This document shows, in pieces, positions 12,641 to 25,180 of a stretch of DNA of 64,000 bases; within the stretch, counting starts at the first letter, position 1, and each line of letters starts with the position of its first letter. The notes beneath the pieces were generated by a model. The model saw nothing but the letters and a program-made list of their open reading frames with translations. It was not told the origin of the DNA and ran no database searches. Location: NCBI RefSeq assembly GCF_004664715.2, contig NC_051072.1, positions 31,021,994 through 31,085,993 of the forward strand, given 5' to 3'. Both the position numbers and the translations under genes were made by a program. Origin of the DNA: Peromyscus leucopus. Its lineage: Eukaryota > Chordata > Mammalia > Rodentia > Cricetidae.

Positions 12641-13201
12641 CTCTAGGCTCAAATTTCATTTCTTAATAAGTAAAGCTTGTGCCTGCTACACCAATGAATC
12701 AGGATAGTTAAGCATTAGGTCAATCCTCTGATACTAGTTTTCCATTATTATACCATGAAATATATTAAGTGTATACTTCGTTAACATCAATGTTACCAGA
12801 TGCAGAAACAAGTCATTAGATGGCATTGCTAGATAATTTGGAGACTAGTCCATTTATATGTGAGACCACACAATATGGGGATAATTTGGATTTTTATGCA
12901 AAAAAAACATAAAAGGCTGACACATACAAAGCCTGTTGATTTAAGGGCAAATAATAATAAGCTTTCTGTCTTCCACGTAATATAGTTCTACAAGTGAAAA
13001 GCTAAATTTACTGATGGTATTTGTGCATTCGTTTAATCATGCATTTGTGCATGATTGAGTTTAATCCATATGCATATGTTAGTACTTTCTGCTGCTATAC
13101 TCAATTCTGACCTTTTCACGAATACATGTCATGAGAAATTACTAAAATCTCATTTCGGATATGGGCATAACACAGAAAACAAACCATAGCAAAAACAGTT
13201 T

Positions 13202-13811
13202 TGTAACAGGCTTTCTTTTGGGCCACCAACCAGCCCCAAATCATGACACAGAGACTTATTATTAGTTATGAATGCTTGGCCTTAGCTTGTGCTTGTACCA
13301 CACTAGCTTTTTTATTTTGTTTTGTTTTTCAAGACAGGTTTCTCTGTGTAGTTTTGGTGCCTGTCCTGGATCTCACTCTGTAGACCAGGCTGGCCTCGAA
13401 CTCACAGAGATCCACTTGGCCCTGCCTCTTGAGTGCTGGGATTAAAGGCATGCACCACTGCTGCCCAGCCCCACTAACTCTTGTACCTCACTTTAACCTG
13501 TTTCTCTTTATCTAATGTTTTGCCTTGGGGCTTTTTAACCTTCTTTCATTCTGTATGTCATACTCCATGTCTGTCTGGTGGACGTCTCCCTCTCTTTCCT
13601 CCTCATTCTCTTCCACCTTCTCTGTTTTCTCCTCCTACTTATTCCCTCTGCCCACCAGCCCTGACTATACCTCTACTGCCTAGCTCTTGGCCATTCAGCT
13701 TTTTATTAGACCAATCAGGTGCCTTAGATAACACATCTCTACATTGTTAATCAAATGCAGCATAAACAAATGTAACATACCTTTACATAGTTAAAGTAAT
13801 GTTCCACAACA
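13202..13811 (-). mobile_element. Solo LTR of a second rodent ERV family, carrying a B1
   Basis: This antisense LTR begins TGTAACAGGC and ends GTTCCACAACA on the plus strand. It is flanked by CAGTTT (13196-13201) and CAATTT (13812-13817), a 5-of-6 duplication. Its sense orientation starts TGTTGTGGAAC and contains the tract around AGACCAATCAGGTGCC, typical of a common rodent class II LTR. An antisense B1 sits inside at 13318-13470. It is a different family from the mys-like LTRs although it shares some promoter-like blocks. Confidence 0.75.
13318..13470 (-). mobile_element. B1 SINE inside the LTR at 13.2-13.8 kb
   Basis: Antisense B1: TTTTTCAAGACAGGTTTCTCTG, GACCAGGCTGGCCTCGAACTC, GTGCTGGGATTAAAGGCATGC. 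It splits the antisense LTR and so is younger than it. Confidence 0.93.
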
Positions 13812-13817
13812 CAATTT

Positions 13818-15440
13818 TATATGAGAGTATACACTTACTTAAAAATTAGTCACTTTATTGAAGCATATATACATAATATAGCTTTTCTTTTGTCACTATA
13901 AAAATATACTTTCACCTGTTACTAGTTCTGAAACTCCAACCCAGCAAAGTTACAATTTTCTCTTAACATTTAACATATCCTTCTGACTTGACAGCTTGTC
14001 ACAAAATTCCCTGCTTTTTCATTTTCTGTCTGGATTTACCACTGGGCTTTGCTCATTCTACCAGAGCTAAGAAGTGACACTGAAAATGAAATAAAATACT
14101 GATCCAACAATTTTGCCAATACACTTATAGAAAGTTGAAATTATAAAGGATATGGGCAAATATCTGCTATATTCATTATTTGAGAAAACTGAATTTTCTA
14201 TTATAAGATAACAGTATCAAAAAGTGCATATATAAAATATATTCAGATATTTCAACTTCATTTACTCTAATATAGAAAAATGTAACATTGTTACTTGTTC
14301 TAAGTCCCATATGGTTTGTCTATGAATTCTATGGTATATAAATAGAACCCAAAAGTCATGTCTTTATGGTTTTGCTAGTATTATTTCCATAATAATGATC
14401 ATAACCACAAGCAAAAATATCAAGTGTGGTTTATATAAGTCTCTTACATCATTTTAGATCTTATGATTATTACAATAGCCTAATAGTAGCTAGAACAAAT
14501 TTCAGTATCTTCATCTTACAAGTGATGACACAATTTTGGGTTTTATTGACTTGCCCCCACTGTAAGAATAATATCTCTCCCATAGATCTCTGGCTTACTG
14601 GCTAAAGGCACAACATATTTTAGGAAGCACCATGATTGGTATTTTGTGTCTTGCTCAAATAAAGGTGTTTAAGAAGAAAAACAAACCATGGTCTGCATAA
14701 GTGTTATCATTTTGACAATTGTATTGTACGTCTAATTATTATTAAGTGATACTTGTGTGAAACTGTATGTCACTCACTGTCATTTATGTACCCACCATTG
14801 CCCTAATGACATCAGTTCCTACCACTAATTCATGAGATTTGTATTTAATAAAGTTGAAAATTGTGTAGAAACATTTCCCTTATGTCAAAATCTCTTCAAT
14901 CTCAAGTTAAAAGATGAATTGTCAGTTACAATTGCTTATGGAAAAATATTTTAAGGGATCATTCTAACAGCTGAGTAATAGTTATATAAACCACCAACAA
15001 TATATACTACTAAATTTTAAAGGCATCACCTTAAGTGGCACACAAGCAGAAAAACCTTCAGCAACAAGTCATTTCCAGTTGGTAAATTGCTTATGCATTC
15101 TAAGAGATAAGCCAAGAGAATACTCTCCTGTGTAAGGTGGTGAGAGAAGACAGAATGGATTGAGCACTTAGCTATTTTTAGAAGCCTAACCCCCAACTTA
15201 AAGCTCTTATCCTGTGATGCGACTCAGCGTGTTCTGTGTATTCTTAGTAGGTAATGCTTCTGTTTCAGCATTCCTCAGAGAATGATCTGTTTTGACATCT
15301 AAGTCCACATAAGCCTTATATAAATGTAACCTTTATGATTTATAGAATCTTTGATCCCATGAACAATTCCACAGAAAATTCTAACACCAAATAGTAGAGG
15401 AGGCAAAATTAAATTAATGGAATCATGTTATGATAGCTCT

Positions 15441-15497
<57 letters not shown>

Positions 15498-17086
15498 ATG
15501 AGAGAGAGATATACAAATAGTAGGGAGAAGGAGAAGGAAGGAAGGAAGGAAGGAAGGAAGGAAGGAAGGAAGGAAGGAAGGAAGGAAGGAAGGAAGGAAG
15601 GAAGGAAGGAATTTCTTATAAGAATTTAAAAGTTCAAATAGCTTCTCTCAGTCACATCCTTGAATGCACATGAGACTCATCTTGTCTTGAAGTATGTAGC
15701 AAATAAGTACAGAAAGAAGAATACTTAAAACAAAATCTGTTTCCTTAAAAAAAAAAGTATTACTTCTGATTCTACAAGCATACAAGGCTGGTAAAATGGT
15801 GATTCATGCATAATTCCCATTGTCAATGAGCTCCTTTAGATTCTCAAAAATCAGAACAAAAATGCATGGGCAAAATGTTGCATTTGACCTATGGCATTAA
15901 TATCCTGAAAAAAATAATGTGAAGTTGCTTCCCACTGAATGCTAGGCTAGTCCTTTTGAAATAGGCACAATGAGGATGCTCTAGCTGCTTTCTTATATAA
16001 GAAGGAAAGTAGCATTTTTTACTTTGAAGAAATCATAATGTTCACAGAAGTTCTGATGGTAAGAGAAGGTAACAGGAAGATATAAGACAGTTCAACTGAT
16101 ATTATATTTCATTGATTGGGCATTGTTTCTCAAGATTTTTTTCAATGATCACAGAAGTGGAGGACTATTCAATTCTCCTATAGAATTATTTGCTTCCAAT
16201 TCTACTGTTACTCGAGTCAAGATTCTCCACTTTGGGAACAAGGCATGACAATCAGCATTTCCTGAGGCAAACACACACTTAATACAACTCTTGTAGAAGA
16301 CTAAGCAGAAGCACCTTAATAAGATGGAATTCTAAATTTGATGCTTAGTAAATTTTCATTAAGGAACACACAGATCACAAATATATCAATTCTTAGTTCC
16401 TCAGTATGGAAGGAAATAGCATTGTGGCTTCCAGGCACAGTTATGAGTGCCTTAATAATTAACAGCATGTATTCCTCAGTCCAGAAGAAGCAGTCAGGGA
16501 AGGAAGTAAACATTCAATAATTTCTCCTGTGCATTACTTTCATGGTTTTCCCAAGCTACTTCTGAAACGATTTAGTTGTTCCAATGATTCAATAGTCTTT
16601 TATCTTCACATTTCTTTAACTACTATAGACCTTGGTTAATAAAATCATCTGTATATTTCTATTTGAGTGTATGCATATATCCACCCCAGGCTGGCCTAGA
16701 AGAGATGTAGCTTAATGAGTTCCCTTAAGACCAACCAACAAGCTTGCCTCAAGTTATATTAAAAATGAGGCAGAAACAGCAATACGATTTGGAGAGCTGA
16801 ATGAGTACCAACTCTCCAATTTGAGAATAAGACAAAGAATAGCTCTTGATGTTTTCTTTATACCTTGTTATAAAGGACTTAAAATCATCTCTATTGATTC
16901 TCTTTCTTTCAGGCAGGAAAGACATTAGAATGAATGGTAATGTCCCTGTAAGACCAATATCGATACATCTGTACATTAGGCTTAAGTAAGCTTTCAAATG
17001 CTTTCACATTCCAGAAGCTTCACAGTTGACTCCAACAGTGTCAATAGGGTGTGCATGATGGAGATAAACACAAAAAAAGAAAGAAC
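13818..17086. other. Unassigned intronic sequence around the TG/GGAA repeats
   Basis: Apart from the microsatellites at 15.4-15.6 kb, I see no element with recognisable ends. Confidence 0.55.
15444..15611 (+). repeat. Compound (TG)n and (GGAA)n microsatellites
   Basis: A 52-bp TG run at 15444-15495, a 37-bp spacer and a nearly pure GGAA run at 15533-15611. Confidence 0.97.
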
Positions 17087-17092
17087 ATGAGG

Positions 17093-17564
17093 TGTAGCAC
17101 GAATTTTAAAAGGTCTTATTTAAAAAAATGGAGCTAGATAGTAGAGTGAATTCTGAAAGATCAGAGAAGCTGAACAAGCCACAGCCACCTCACCTCATCA
17201 ACTTCTCAGCCAATCCTGTTTCCTCAGACTAAAAGCCTCTGAGTCTTCATGTGAATTGATCTCAGCTGAACTGCTGCTAAAAGCTTAAAAGCCTCTAGTT
17301 CCTGGTCCTCATGCCTTATATACCTTTCTGCTTCCTGCCATCACTTCCTGGGATTAAAGGCATGCGTCTTTCCCAAGCAAGACATGAGACTCAAGTCCTG
17401 GGATTAAAGGTGTGTGTCACCATGCCTGACTGTTTCCAGTGTGGCCTTGCACTCACAGAGGCCCAGATAGCACGTGTGCCCCCATTTTCTGGCCTCTAAT
17501 CTAGTGGCTGTTTTGTTCTCTGACCTCAGATAAGTTTATTAGGGTACACAATAAATCAATCACA
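17093..17564 (-). mobile_element. RMER1-like element, antisense copy 3
   Basis: This is an antisense, internally shorter copy of the same family. It begins TGTAGCAC and ends ATCACA on the plus strand, so it has TG...CA ends, and is flanked by ATGAGG (17087-17092) and ATGACG (17565-17570), a 5-of-6 duplication. Confidence 0.72.
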
Positions 17565-17570
17565 ATGACG

Positions 17571-19639
17571 ATCATTCTAGTTGTTATTCTTTATGGCAAA
17601 AAATTAAATGACATAAAATTGAAAGTAAATAACAGGTTCCAACTAAAACTCTACTGAGTAGTCTAAGAGTGTAGCCATCAGACTACAGTTGCTTTTGGAT
17701 GACCTTGGCTTGTCTTATTTTATCACTGGAAATATAATGTATGGCTAAAATGATTAGTAGCTCATACAATTGTTTTCTCTCTATACCTTATGGCAAATTT
17801 TGGTGGAAAATGATAATTGAAAGTTGATATAAGGTAAAAAAAAAATCAGATGGACATGGTTCCATCTTGGGAACAGTAGCATTTCTGGAAACATAGAGTA
17901 GAAAATGACTACTTCCAATAAAATATACATGTGATATTATTAGCATTATTGTCATTAGTTGGTTCTTCACAATGAAAGTAGCTCAATCTTCCTGTGGTTA
18001 CAATTATACATGCCAATTCAAAGATACTCAGGTTGGTTTCTGATACATATTCATGTTTTGTTAGCAACACCATTGAGGAATAAATTGTTTAATCAGAATA
18101 TGTGCACTATGGAAAAATTTTAGGCAGATAGCTTCCAGAGAAATAAAAAAAAACAAGATAGTACTCAGTATTTAAGATAGTAACTATAATTTTAAGAATA
18201 ATAATAAATGTAGGAATTTGATTAATATAGTTTTGCAAGATAATATTACTAGATAGAAGTATGTAAGATATTTCTAGAGACAAATATGATTATCAGCTGA
18301 AGAATTTTCAGATATAATTATTCTTTCAATTAAATTTTCATGGAATTGATTCATACTATAGTGTCTTTTTCAGGAAGCCCAATGATCAGCAGAATCTCTG
18401 TGAACATACAATGTAAGAGATTGAAACTAATATTAAAAGAGGAATCACATATTTCAAATAGTCCCTAAAGCCTAAGAAAAACAAACATATCTGAGTCTCA
18501 TAGTTGACCTTGAGTGTTAGTTAATAAATTGACCTTTTAGAAAACAAAGAAGTTCTTGGAAAATGTCGATGGCCAGTTCACTATTACCTTAGCATAATAT
18601 TATTTTGAAAGCTATCAGAGGAGCTGTGACCTATTCTTCACTGAGCAAATGACATTCTCATATATTCTTAGTTACTGTGGAGGGAGCTATCAAATATCTC
18701 GCTCTCATCAAACAGCTATTTGTTAATCTTTTCTTTCCCTTCCATCTTCCTTTTCCCACAAACAACAAAGCCTAAGACAAATGTTTTACTCTCAATAATA
18801 TAGAAAAACAGAGTTGACTAAGAGTCACAAAATAACCCTTCCTAGTCTCTTGGCCTTTAGTCCAATTTATTTTTCTGGGCAATTTTAGTGGGTTCCCAGA
18901 CTATGTCCAAACAGAGCTTACATAACCAAAGACTCCCACCAGTATAACCTATTTTCCCCAAACCCCATCTGTGTTTGGCCTCATTTGATTGGCTGTGTGT
19001 TGTACTGCCTGTGTTTCCACTGGATGAATCCAAGTGTTCTAAACACTATGAGCTTCGTTTTACCAGCTGAGCACGAAATAGTGATCTGCCAGCAGACTGA
19101 AAAGTGCAAAATTATACAAGGTAACCAATAAAGGTTCCTAGACAACAACTGAAAAACTCTGTTTCACCTCCTTTCTTTGTCATCCACAGAGATGTCATTT
19201 CTACAGTCTGCAGCTCCAAGCCATCTTACTTTATCAATTAATGTCAGGACCTATTCTTGTTCACTTCTATTAGCATACATTTGTGGTATGGGATGGCTTG
19301 GAATTATTAATAACAACCATGCTTGTCTTTTGAACATGACCCAACCAACCTTAAGTTGTCTTTCCCTTCCACACTCATGTTAAAACTGAACTGCATCTCT
19401 TTCATCACTCTCATCAAATAGGTAGATATCACTGTAACATGTGGTAAGTGGCAGCTAACAACAAACCTACTCATTTCCTCATTCACCATCCCTGTATTCT
19501 GATTCTAGAGTTTTAGAGTTGTAGGTCTCTTTAGTTGCTTTGTTTCTCAATAGAAGACTACAGTTTCCTCTCCACAGTACCCCAATTGTTTTCTTTTTCT
19601 TGTTTAGATTACAACACAAAAACTTTTAACCAACTACAA
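17571..19639. other. Unassigned intronic sequence
   Basis: No recognisable repeat or coding content. A stretch at 18.84-19.1 kb is less AT-rich but matches nothing I know. Confidence 0.5.
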
Positions 19640-20115
19640 TAACATATCATCTCCATTTTTCCTTTATTTTTGAGATTACAATATAATTATATTATTTCCT
19701 CCTTCCCTTTCCTCCCTCAATACCTTCCTATATAATCCTCCTTGCTCTCTTTCAAGTTCATGGCCTCTATTTTCATTAATGATTGTTACATGAACATATG
19801 TATATGTGTTTGTGTGTGTGTGTGTGTGTCTGTGTGTGTGTGTGCATGTGTGTATGTATGATCCTACACATGATCTGATCTGTCTATATAATGTTACTTG
19901 TACGTGTGTTTTCAGAGCTGACGATCTGGTATTAGATAACCAAGTGGCATTCTCTTCCACTCTCAGCATTTTCAGTTGCTTGTTCTTCTCTGTGTGTGAC
20001 TGTGGGAGTGTTCTGTAGATGTGTCCACTGGGAGTGGCCTTCCCAACTCTGCATTTTTATCGGTTGTAGTTTCCTGTAATGATTTCAGTCTGTTGCAAAA
20101 AGAAGCTTCTCTCCT
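19640..20115 (-). mobile_element. L1 3' UTR, antisense, internally deleted
   Basis: The plus strand shows CCTTGCTCTCTTTCAAGTTCATGGCC, then TCAGAGCTGACGATCTGGTA, then GGGAGTGTTCTGTAGATG and TGTAATGATTTCAGTCTGTTGC. These are ordered landmarks of an antisense rodent L1 3' UTR. About 200-250 bp of the expected interior is missing. It contains the TG repeat at 19804-19860. Confidence 0.72.
19804..19860 (+). repeat. (TG)n microsatellite in L1 3' UTR
   Basis: An interrupted TG run ending in TATGTATG. Confidence 0.93.
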
Positions 20116-21769
20116 CATTTTAACTCCTTTACAATCCATCCTTTAGAGCAATCAGAAACAGCCAAATGTTGTCAATCCATGTTCAAAGTTGTATCATGGC
20201 CTCAAAAATCAAAATTATCGTGAAATCATAAGGAACTGGCAATGATATATTCCTATGCTTCTGTATTCAGAGATACTCAAGTTCACCCTCAAAAACCCAA
20301 GACTGTTCTCCTGTCACCCCGAACTACTTCCTGGTTCCCAAACCAGGAAATTTACAGCCCACGCTTTTACAAGGGGTTTTCTCTGACTTAATATGCTTTC
20401 TGTTATTCCTATTTTCCTGGCTTCTACAAGTCTTTCACGATGTTAGTCAACATGTATAGTTGATACTCTCCCTCTTACCTTTGTCCAGCTTCCCATCTCC
20501 ATGGCAACCAGAAATTATTCTTAATTTGTCATATGTTGTCTTGATAATATCCATTTGCTTTGCCAGTATAAAGAAAACCACCAGTGTGACAAGGACCACT
20601 CCCTAAACATCTCTGTATCAGTGACTGAAACTAATGGAATCTAGTAATGAGAGCTGAGTATCAACTTGGTACACAACTATTCTTCCGTTCTACAGTGTAG
20701 CTAGCATGAATTGTGTTGGGAGCTGGAGATCTCCTGAATCACAAAGGAAGGCAGAATCTCATTAGGATTCAGGGTATTTTCACTGTGATGGAAATGTGAA
20801 CTTTAATTTTATTGAAATTGAACAGATGCCCTTAGCAGTTTGATCAACTGTTCTTCCAATTAATATCTGCATAGCAGATGTCATAAACAATTCAGCATAT
20901 ATTACAATACTGATATAAAATTGAAACAAAACATAGTATTTCCAATTTGTTAGATATTCTTTTTTCTCATGAATGATTCATTAAGAAGTCCATATCATTG
21001 GCTAAGTTTCCCAACATACTTTAATACATTTTCCTCCTTAATTGATAGCCTTTCAGGAGGAAGACAAACATGCTTTCACAATGATATACTGATTTTGGAA
21101 CCAAAGTACAGAGAGTGAACATGAAAGAAAATGGAAGTTATTAAAACCATTAATAACTCAAATAGCATCATTTACATATTTTCTTCATGAAACAAAAATG
21201 GACTGCATGCTCACTATACATAAATTGTCAAGGTATCCAACAGAAGTTGCTGTATGTTTTCTTATATGAAGATAACAAATCTATCTTTGGAATTGGTAAT
21301 ATGTGGTCTGTACATATATATAAAAGTATGGTTAGCCTAGAGAAAATGATGCTTATGTATCTGGTGAGAGAATAATGGAATATATATATATATCCTGTTT
21401 GACTTCATTCCATTGTTATTTAGCCCACTGACTTATACAGTGCAAACAAAAAAGGACTATTTTTATACTTTTGAAACATAATTAATCAGATAAGATTGCT
21501 CTCAATATGCTCCATTTTTTTTCTCATGGCAGAGACTAAAAACCAGAATTCTTTCCATATGAGAAAACACAGCAAGTGTTGGTGACAAGGAAATACTGAA
21601 TTTTGTCATTTCCCTTCCCATGCCAAATGCTCCCAACATAAGAAAGCCCAAGGTGATACAAACACTTAAAAATTTTCTGCATTTACATCTCATAACATCT
21701 TATAGGCTAATTTAGAATTTCCTTGGCTTCCCAGACTAATTCCCCATGTATGGACTGGGTAAGAGTAGT
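20116..21769. other. Unassigned intronic sequence
   Basis: 20.2-20.5 kb (around ACTACTTCCTGGTTCCCAAACC) could be an old LTR fragment; otherwise nothing identified. Confidence 0.45.
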
Positions 21770-21967
21770 TGTAGATTAAACTTTATAGATGATTTATCTC
21801 AATTGAATGCACCAGGCTTTGCTGTCCCCCCATGGGAGAACTTGCCATTTTGGAGGAAGGGATGAAGGGTGGGGTGGTTCGGAGGGGGGCTTGGGGTGGG
21901 AAGCAGATGAGAGGGGGATCTGTGGTTGGTATGTAAAAATGAATAAATTTTTTTAAATAAAAAAAGA
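21770..21967 (+). mobile_element. L1 3' terminus, sense, G-rich
   Basis: A short 3' end with the motif CTTGCCATTTTGGAGGAAGG, a G-rich tract and the cricetid-type ending TGTGGTTGGTATGTAAAAATG followed by AATAAA and an A-rich tail. Confidence 0.75.
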
Positions 21968-24244
21968 TGATTTTCCAGAAACATACTTTGATTTTCTGTA
22001 AGGTTTGAAATTTAGACATATTGATCACATTTTGATATGATTCTTTCTAGCCATGGTATCAGGCACATAGTAAATGGTTATGAAATACTGACAGTGGATT
22101 GTCTACTCTTACTGGCTCAGCCAGTTATGATGTAGTTTTACATCCATCCGCAGGTATATAACAATTAAAGAAAGAACCATAAATAATTTCTGTACTGCCT
22201 ATTGTGTTAGTGAAATATGTATGGATAATTTTGGTATCTAAAACAACAGAAATAGAAAGTCACTAAATATCTGGATCTAAGCTAGATCAAGGTCAGAATT
22301 AGAAGTGAGATCTATAGTTTGTATTTATGAAGGCTTCCAGCAGCTGACCTTTACTCTTGAGTTTTGTCATGCCATAACTATTACAGCAAATGTGAGAGTG
22401 TTATATTCAGTTTCATTTTTGAAATAAATACAAGGTTATTGCCTCCAGCAGGTGACTGTAAAGAATACAGTGCAACATTTCTAATGCTGACACCAACACA
22501 AATCCACAAATTTTACGGGGGCCTTTTAAAAGCAACATAATACAAAAATAAATTAAAGGACGTTATTTAGAGTCAGCTATGATCAATTTAATTTTGCTAA
22601 GCAGAACAAAGGCAAAGATGTTTCTTCAAATGAGCTGCCTAAAGTCTCATTAGTGTGGAGGAGACAAAACATCTCAAGGTCATAGACTAGGTGTGTGACT
22701 TCATGGTGGAAAATTTCAATCCTCTAACTGCTTCTCAGAAAGGAAACTGAAAATTAGAGAAACAACTACTGTCAGGAATATTCAGAAACCACCTTCGACC
22801 AGCAGATAAGATTTTTTTTTTTATAAGTGAGTAATTCTAAATATATAAGGGTGTGTATTTTCAAAGTAAGTTTACCAAGGTTAGAGCTGGGTGCGGAATG
22901 TATCTTACTAAAATGGAGCAAAAATTATCATTCTAAAAGTTTGAAGCTAGAAGTGTGAGATTTTAAAATTATTAAGGAGAAGTTTTGGATGAATTACATT
23001 TGAGGGGAAAAAACAAAACTGACTACAAGTTGACATTAACAGACACAGATTCATTTTCCTTATTTATCTTTTAATCTATCATGCCATATTGAGGATAAAA
23101 GATAACTGATACTAATGTGCTCTGTTGAAATGTAATCCAAGGTGAGAAAACATTCATTAACCTATACTTACTGAATAATATGTGCCAACAAGCATAAATG
23201 TATGTCTGGATTTCATCATATGATTTTCTACTTTCTGCCCCCTCTTTGAGGGCCTAAAGTATCTATTGCAGAGCTCATCTGAGCTAATAAGTCATGCAAA
23301 CAGCATGAACATACTGCTAATCGATTTCATATTGTTCTATATGCAGCTTTTAAGATCAAATAATCTGATCTTTTCTAAATGACATTTTAGTAGTGGTGGG
23401 GGAAGACATATGTTTCTGCTAACAAACCATGAGGAAAATAGTATGCATCCCATTAGAACCTGATGTTGATAAATCAATATAACTGTCAACAGCTGGGTCC
23501 TTAGAGTAACATAGATGTGAGAAAGGGAAGTAAACACAACTGTGGAGATGGAGGCAGACATTGTGCTTCAGGTTATCAACCATCTGGGAACTGGTCTTTG
23601 AACCAAAGATACAAATCCACTTGCTGTCTGTTTTAACTCTTCCCTGTAAGACTATCATGTCTGGAGACTTACATATTCTATAGGTCATTAATATAACAAA
23701 GTTCAGAAGCATGATCCAAGAAGACAGTGTAAGGTTACATCAGGGTGATTCATCACAAATTATTTGTCATAGAAAATAAAGAGTTCCATCAGGGCTCATG
23801 GGCTCCTATCTCACAGATATGCTTTCAAAATGGAAAGCACTGTTGACAGGAAGTTCATGTTTTTCTCTCTCATCTTCCTGGTCACTTTTAGGAAATTTAA
23901 CTGAGTTTTAGGGAATTTTAGACTCTAGTAGGCCATGATAATATTACTAACCTCTCTTCTTAATCAAATCCAGGGTTGCTATTTCATACTATGCAAGATC
24001 TGTACTACCATTACTAGGAGTACATCCTGGAAACAAATACTTTTCCAAGTAGCTGTTCAGTAAGTAAAACAGCAAATGGCAGGCAGTCCGTATGAAAGGA
24101 ATGAGTACCTCAGCAGGAAGGCTAATATTCTCAGCACATAGGCTGCATTAGAGGAAAAACAAACAATAGCTAGAAACCACAGGACAACTCATCCAAGATT
24201 TTGGAGAACTTCAGTCAGAATCCCCGAAGTAATTTAAATAAGGA
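21968..24244. other. Unassigned intronic sequence
   Basis: No repeat family recognised. The two antisense ORFs near 23.4-23.7 kb show no known domain. Confidence 0.5.
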
Positions 24245-25180
24245 GGTGTTTCAATTTTTTTTGAAAATTTCATAGGTGTATACAGTGTATTATAATATCT
24301 ATCCCCTAATCTTTCCCTCCAACCCATTTCAGATCCTCAAAACATTTCTTTTTCCTCCCAAATTTATGTCTTTTTGAAAAATATTTATAACCTGCTAAGT
24401 CCGATTAGTGCTATCCATGTGTGGGGGGGATGTCATGTCATGCACCTGAACATGGGTAACTTATCAATGTGCCCCACCAAAGAAAAGTGGCTTTCATTCC
24501 TCAGCAGCCATCAACTGCCATTAATTCCTGAGATAAGGTGGGGTATTATGGCCTTCCTTTCCCACTCCAAGAAGGAATTTTGAACTCTCTTGATCTTGCA
24601 CAAGACCTTCTTTTTTCCTTAATTAAATTTGTTCATTAAGTTTACATACCAACCAGTTTCCCCTCCTTCCTCTCTTCCCGCTCCCTCTGTCCACCTCCCA
24701 TTTACCCCTCTTCATCCACTCCTCTATTCAGAAAGAGGCAGGCCTCCCATGGGAGTCAGCAAAGCATGACATATCAAGTTGAGGCAGGACCAAACTCCTC
24801 CCCCTGCATCAAAGCTGGGCTGGGCATCCCAGCGTTGGGAATAGGTTCCAAAAAGCTAGGGACAGGTCCTGATCCCACTGCTAGGGGCCTCACAATCTTA
24901 TGCAAGATCCCTAGAGTAATCATAGTACTAGTAACCACAGCTCCATGTGCTCACACGTACAACAGCCATGTTATTATTTTCCAGTACACTTCTGCATCCT
25001 GTGGTTCTTACAGTCTTTCTGCCCCATGTCATGATGCATCCTGAGCCTTGGGGATGGGGATGGAAATAGATGCTTCCATTACAGCTGGGCACTGACAGTC
25101 ACTTCGTCTCAGACTTCTGAACATTTATGAGTCTCTGAATTGACTACTGACATTTGTAGTAAAAGGGATTTTTTTTTCTT
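24245..25180 (-). mobile_element. Composite of two antisense L1 3' UTRs
   Basis: 24245-24605 is an older antisense L1 3' UTR (TTGAAAATTTCATAGG, CTCAGCAGCCATCAACTGCC). A younger antisense 3' end starts at about 24608 (GTTTACATACCAACCAGTTTC, AGGCAGGCCTCCCATGGGAG). The older element appears to resume at roughly 24980 (GTTCTTACAGTCTTTCTGCC, GCTGGGCACTGACAGTCACTT). The internal junction is approximate. Confidence 0.65.

Noticed and set aside
13481..13750. 89-aa plus-strand frame
   Set aside because: Lies in a pyrimidine-rich part of an antisense LTR; Pro/Leu-rich translation with no domain.
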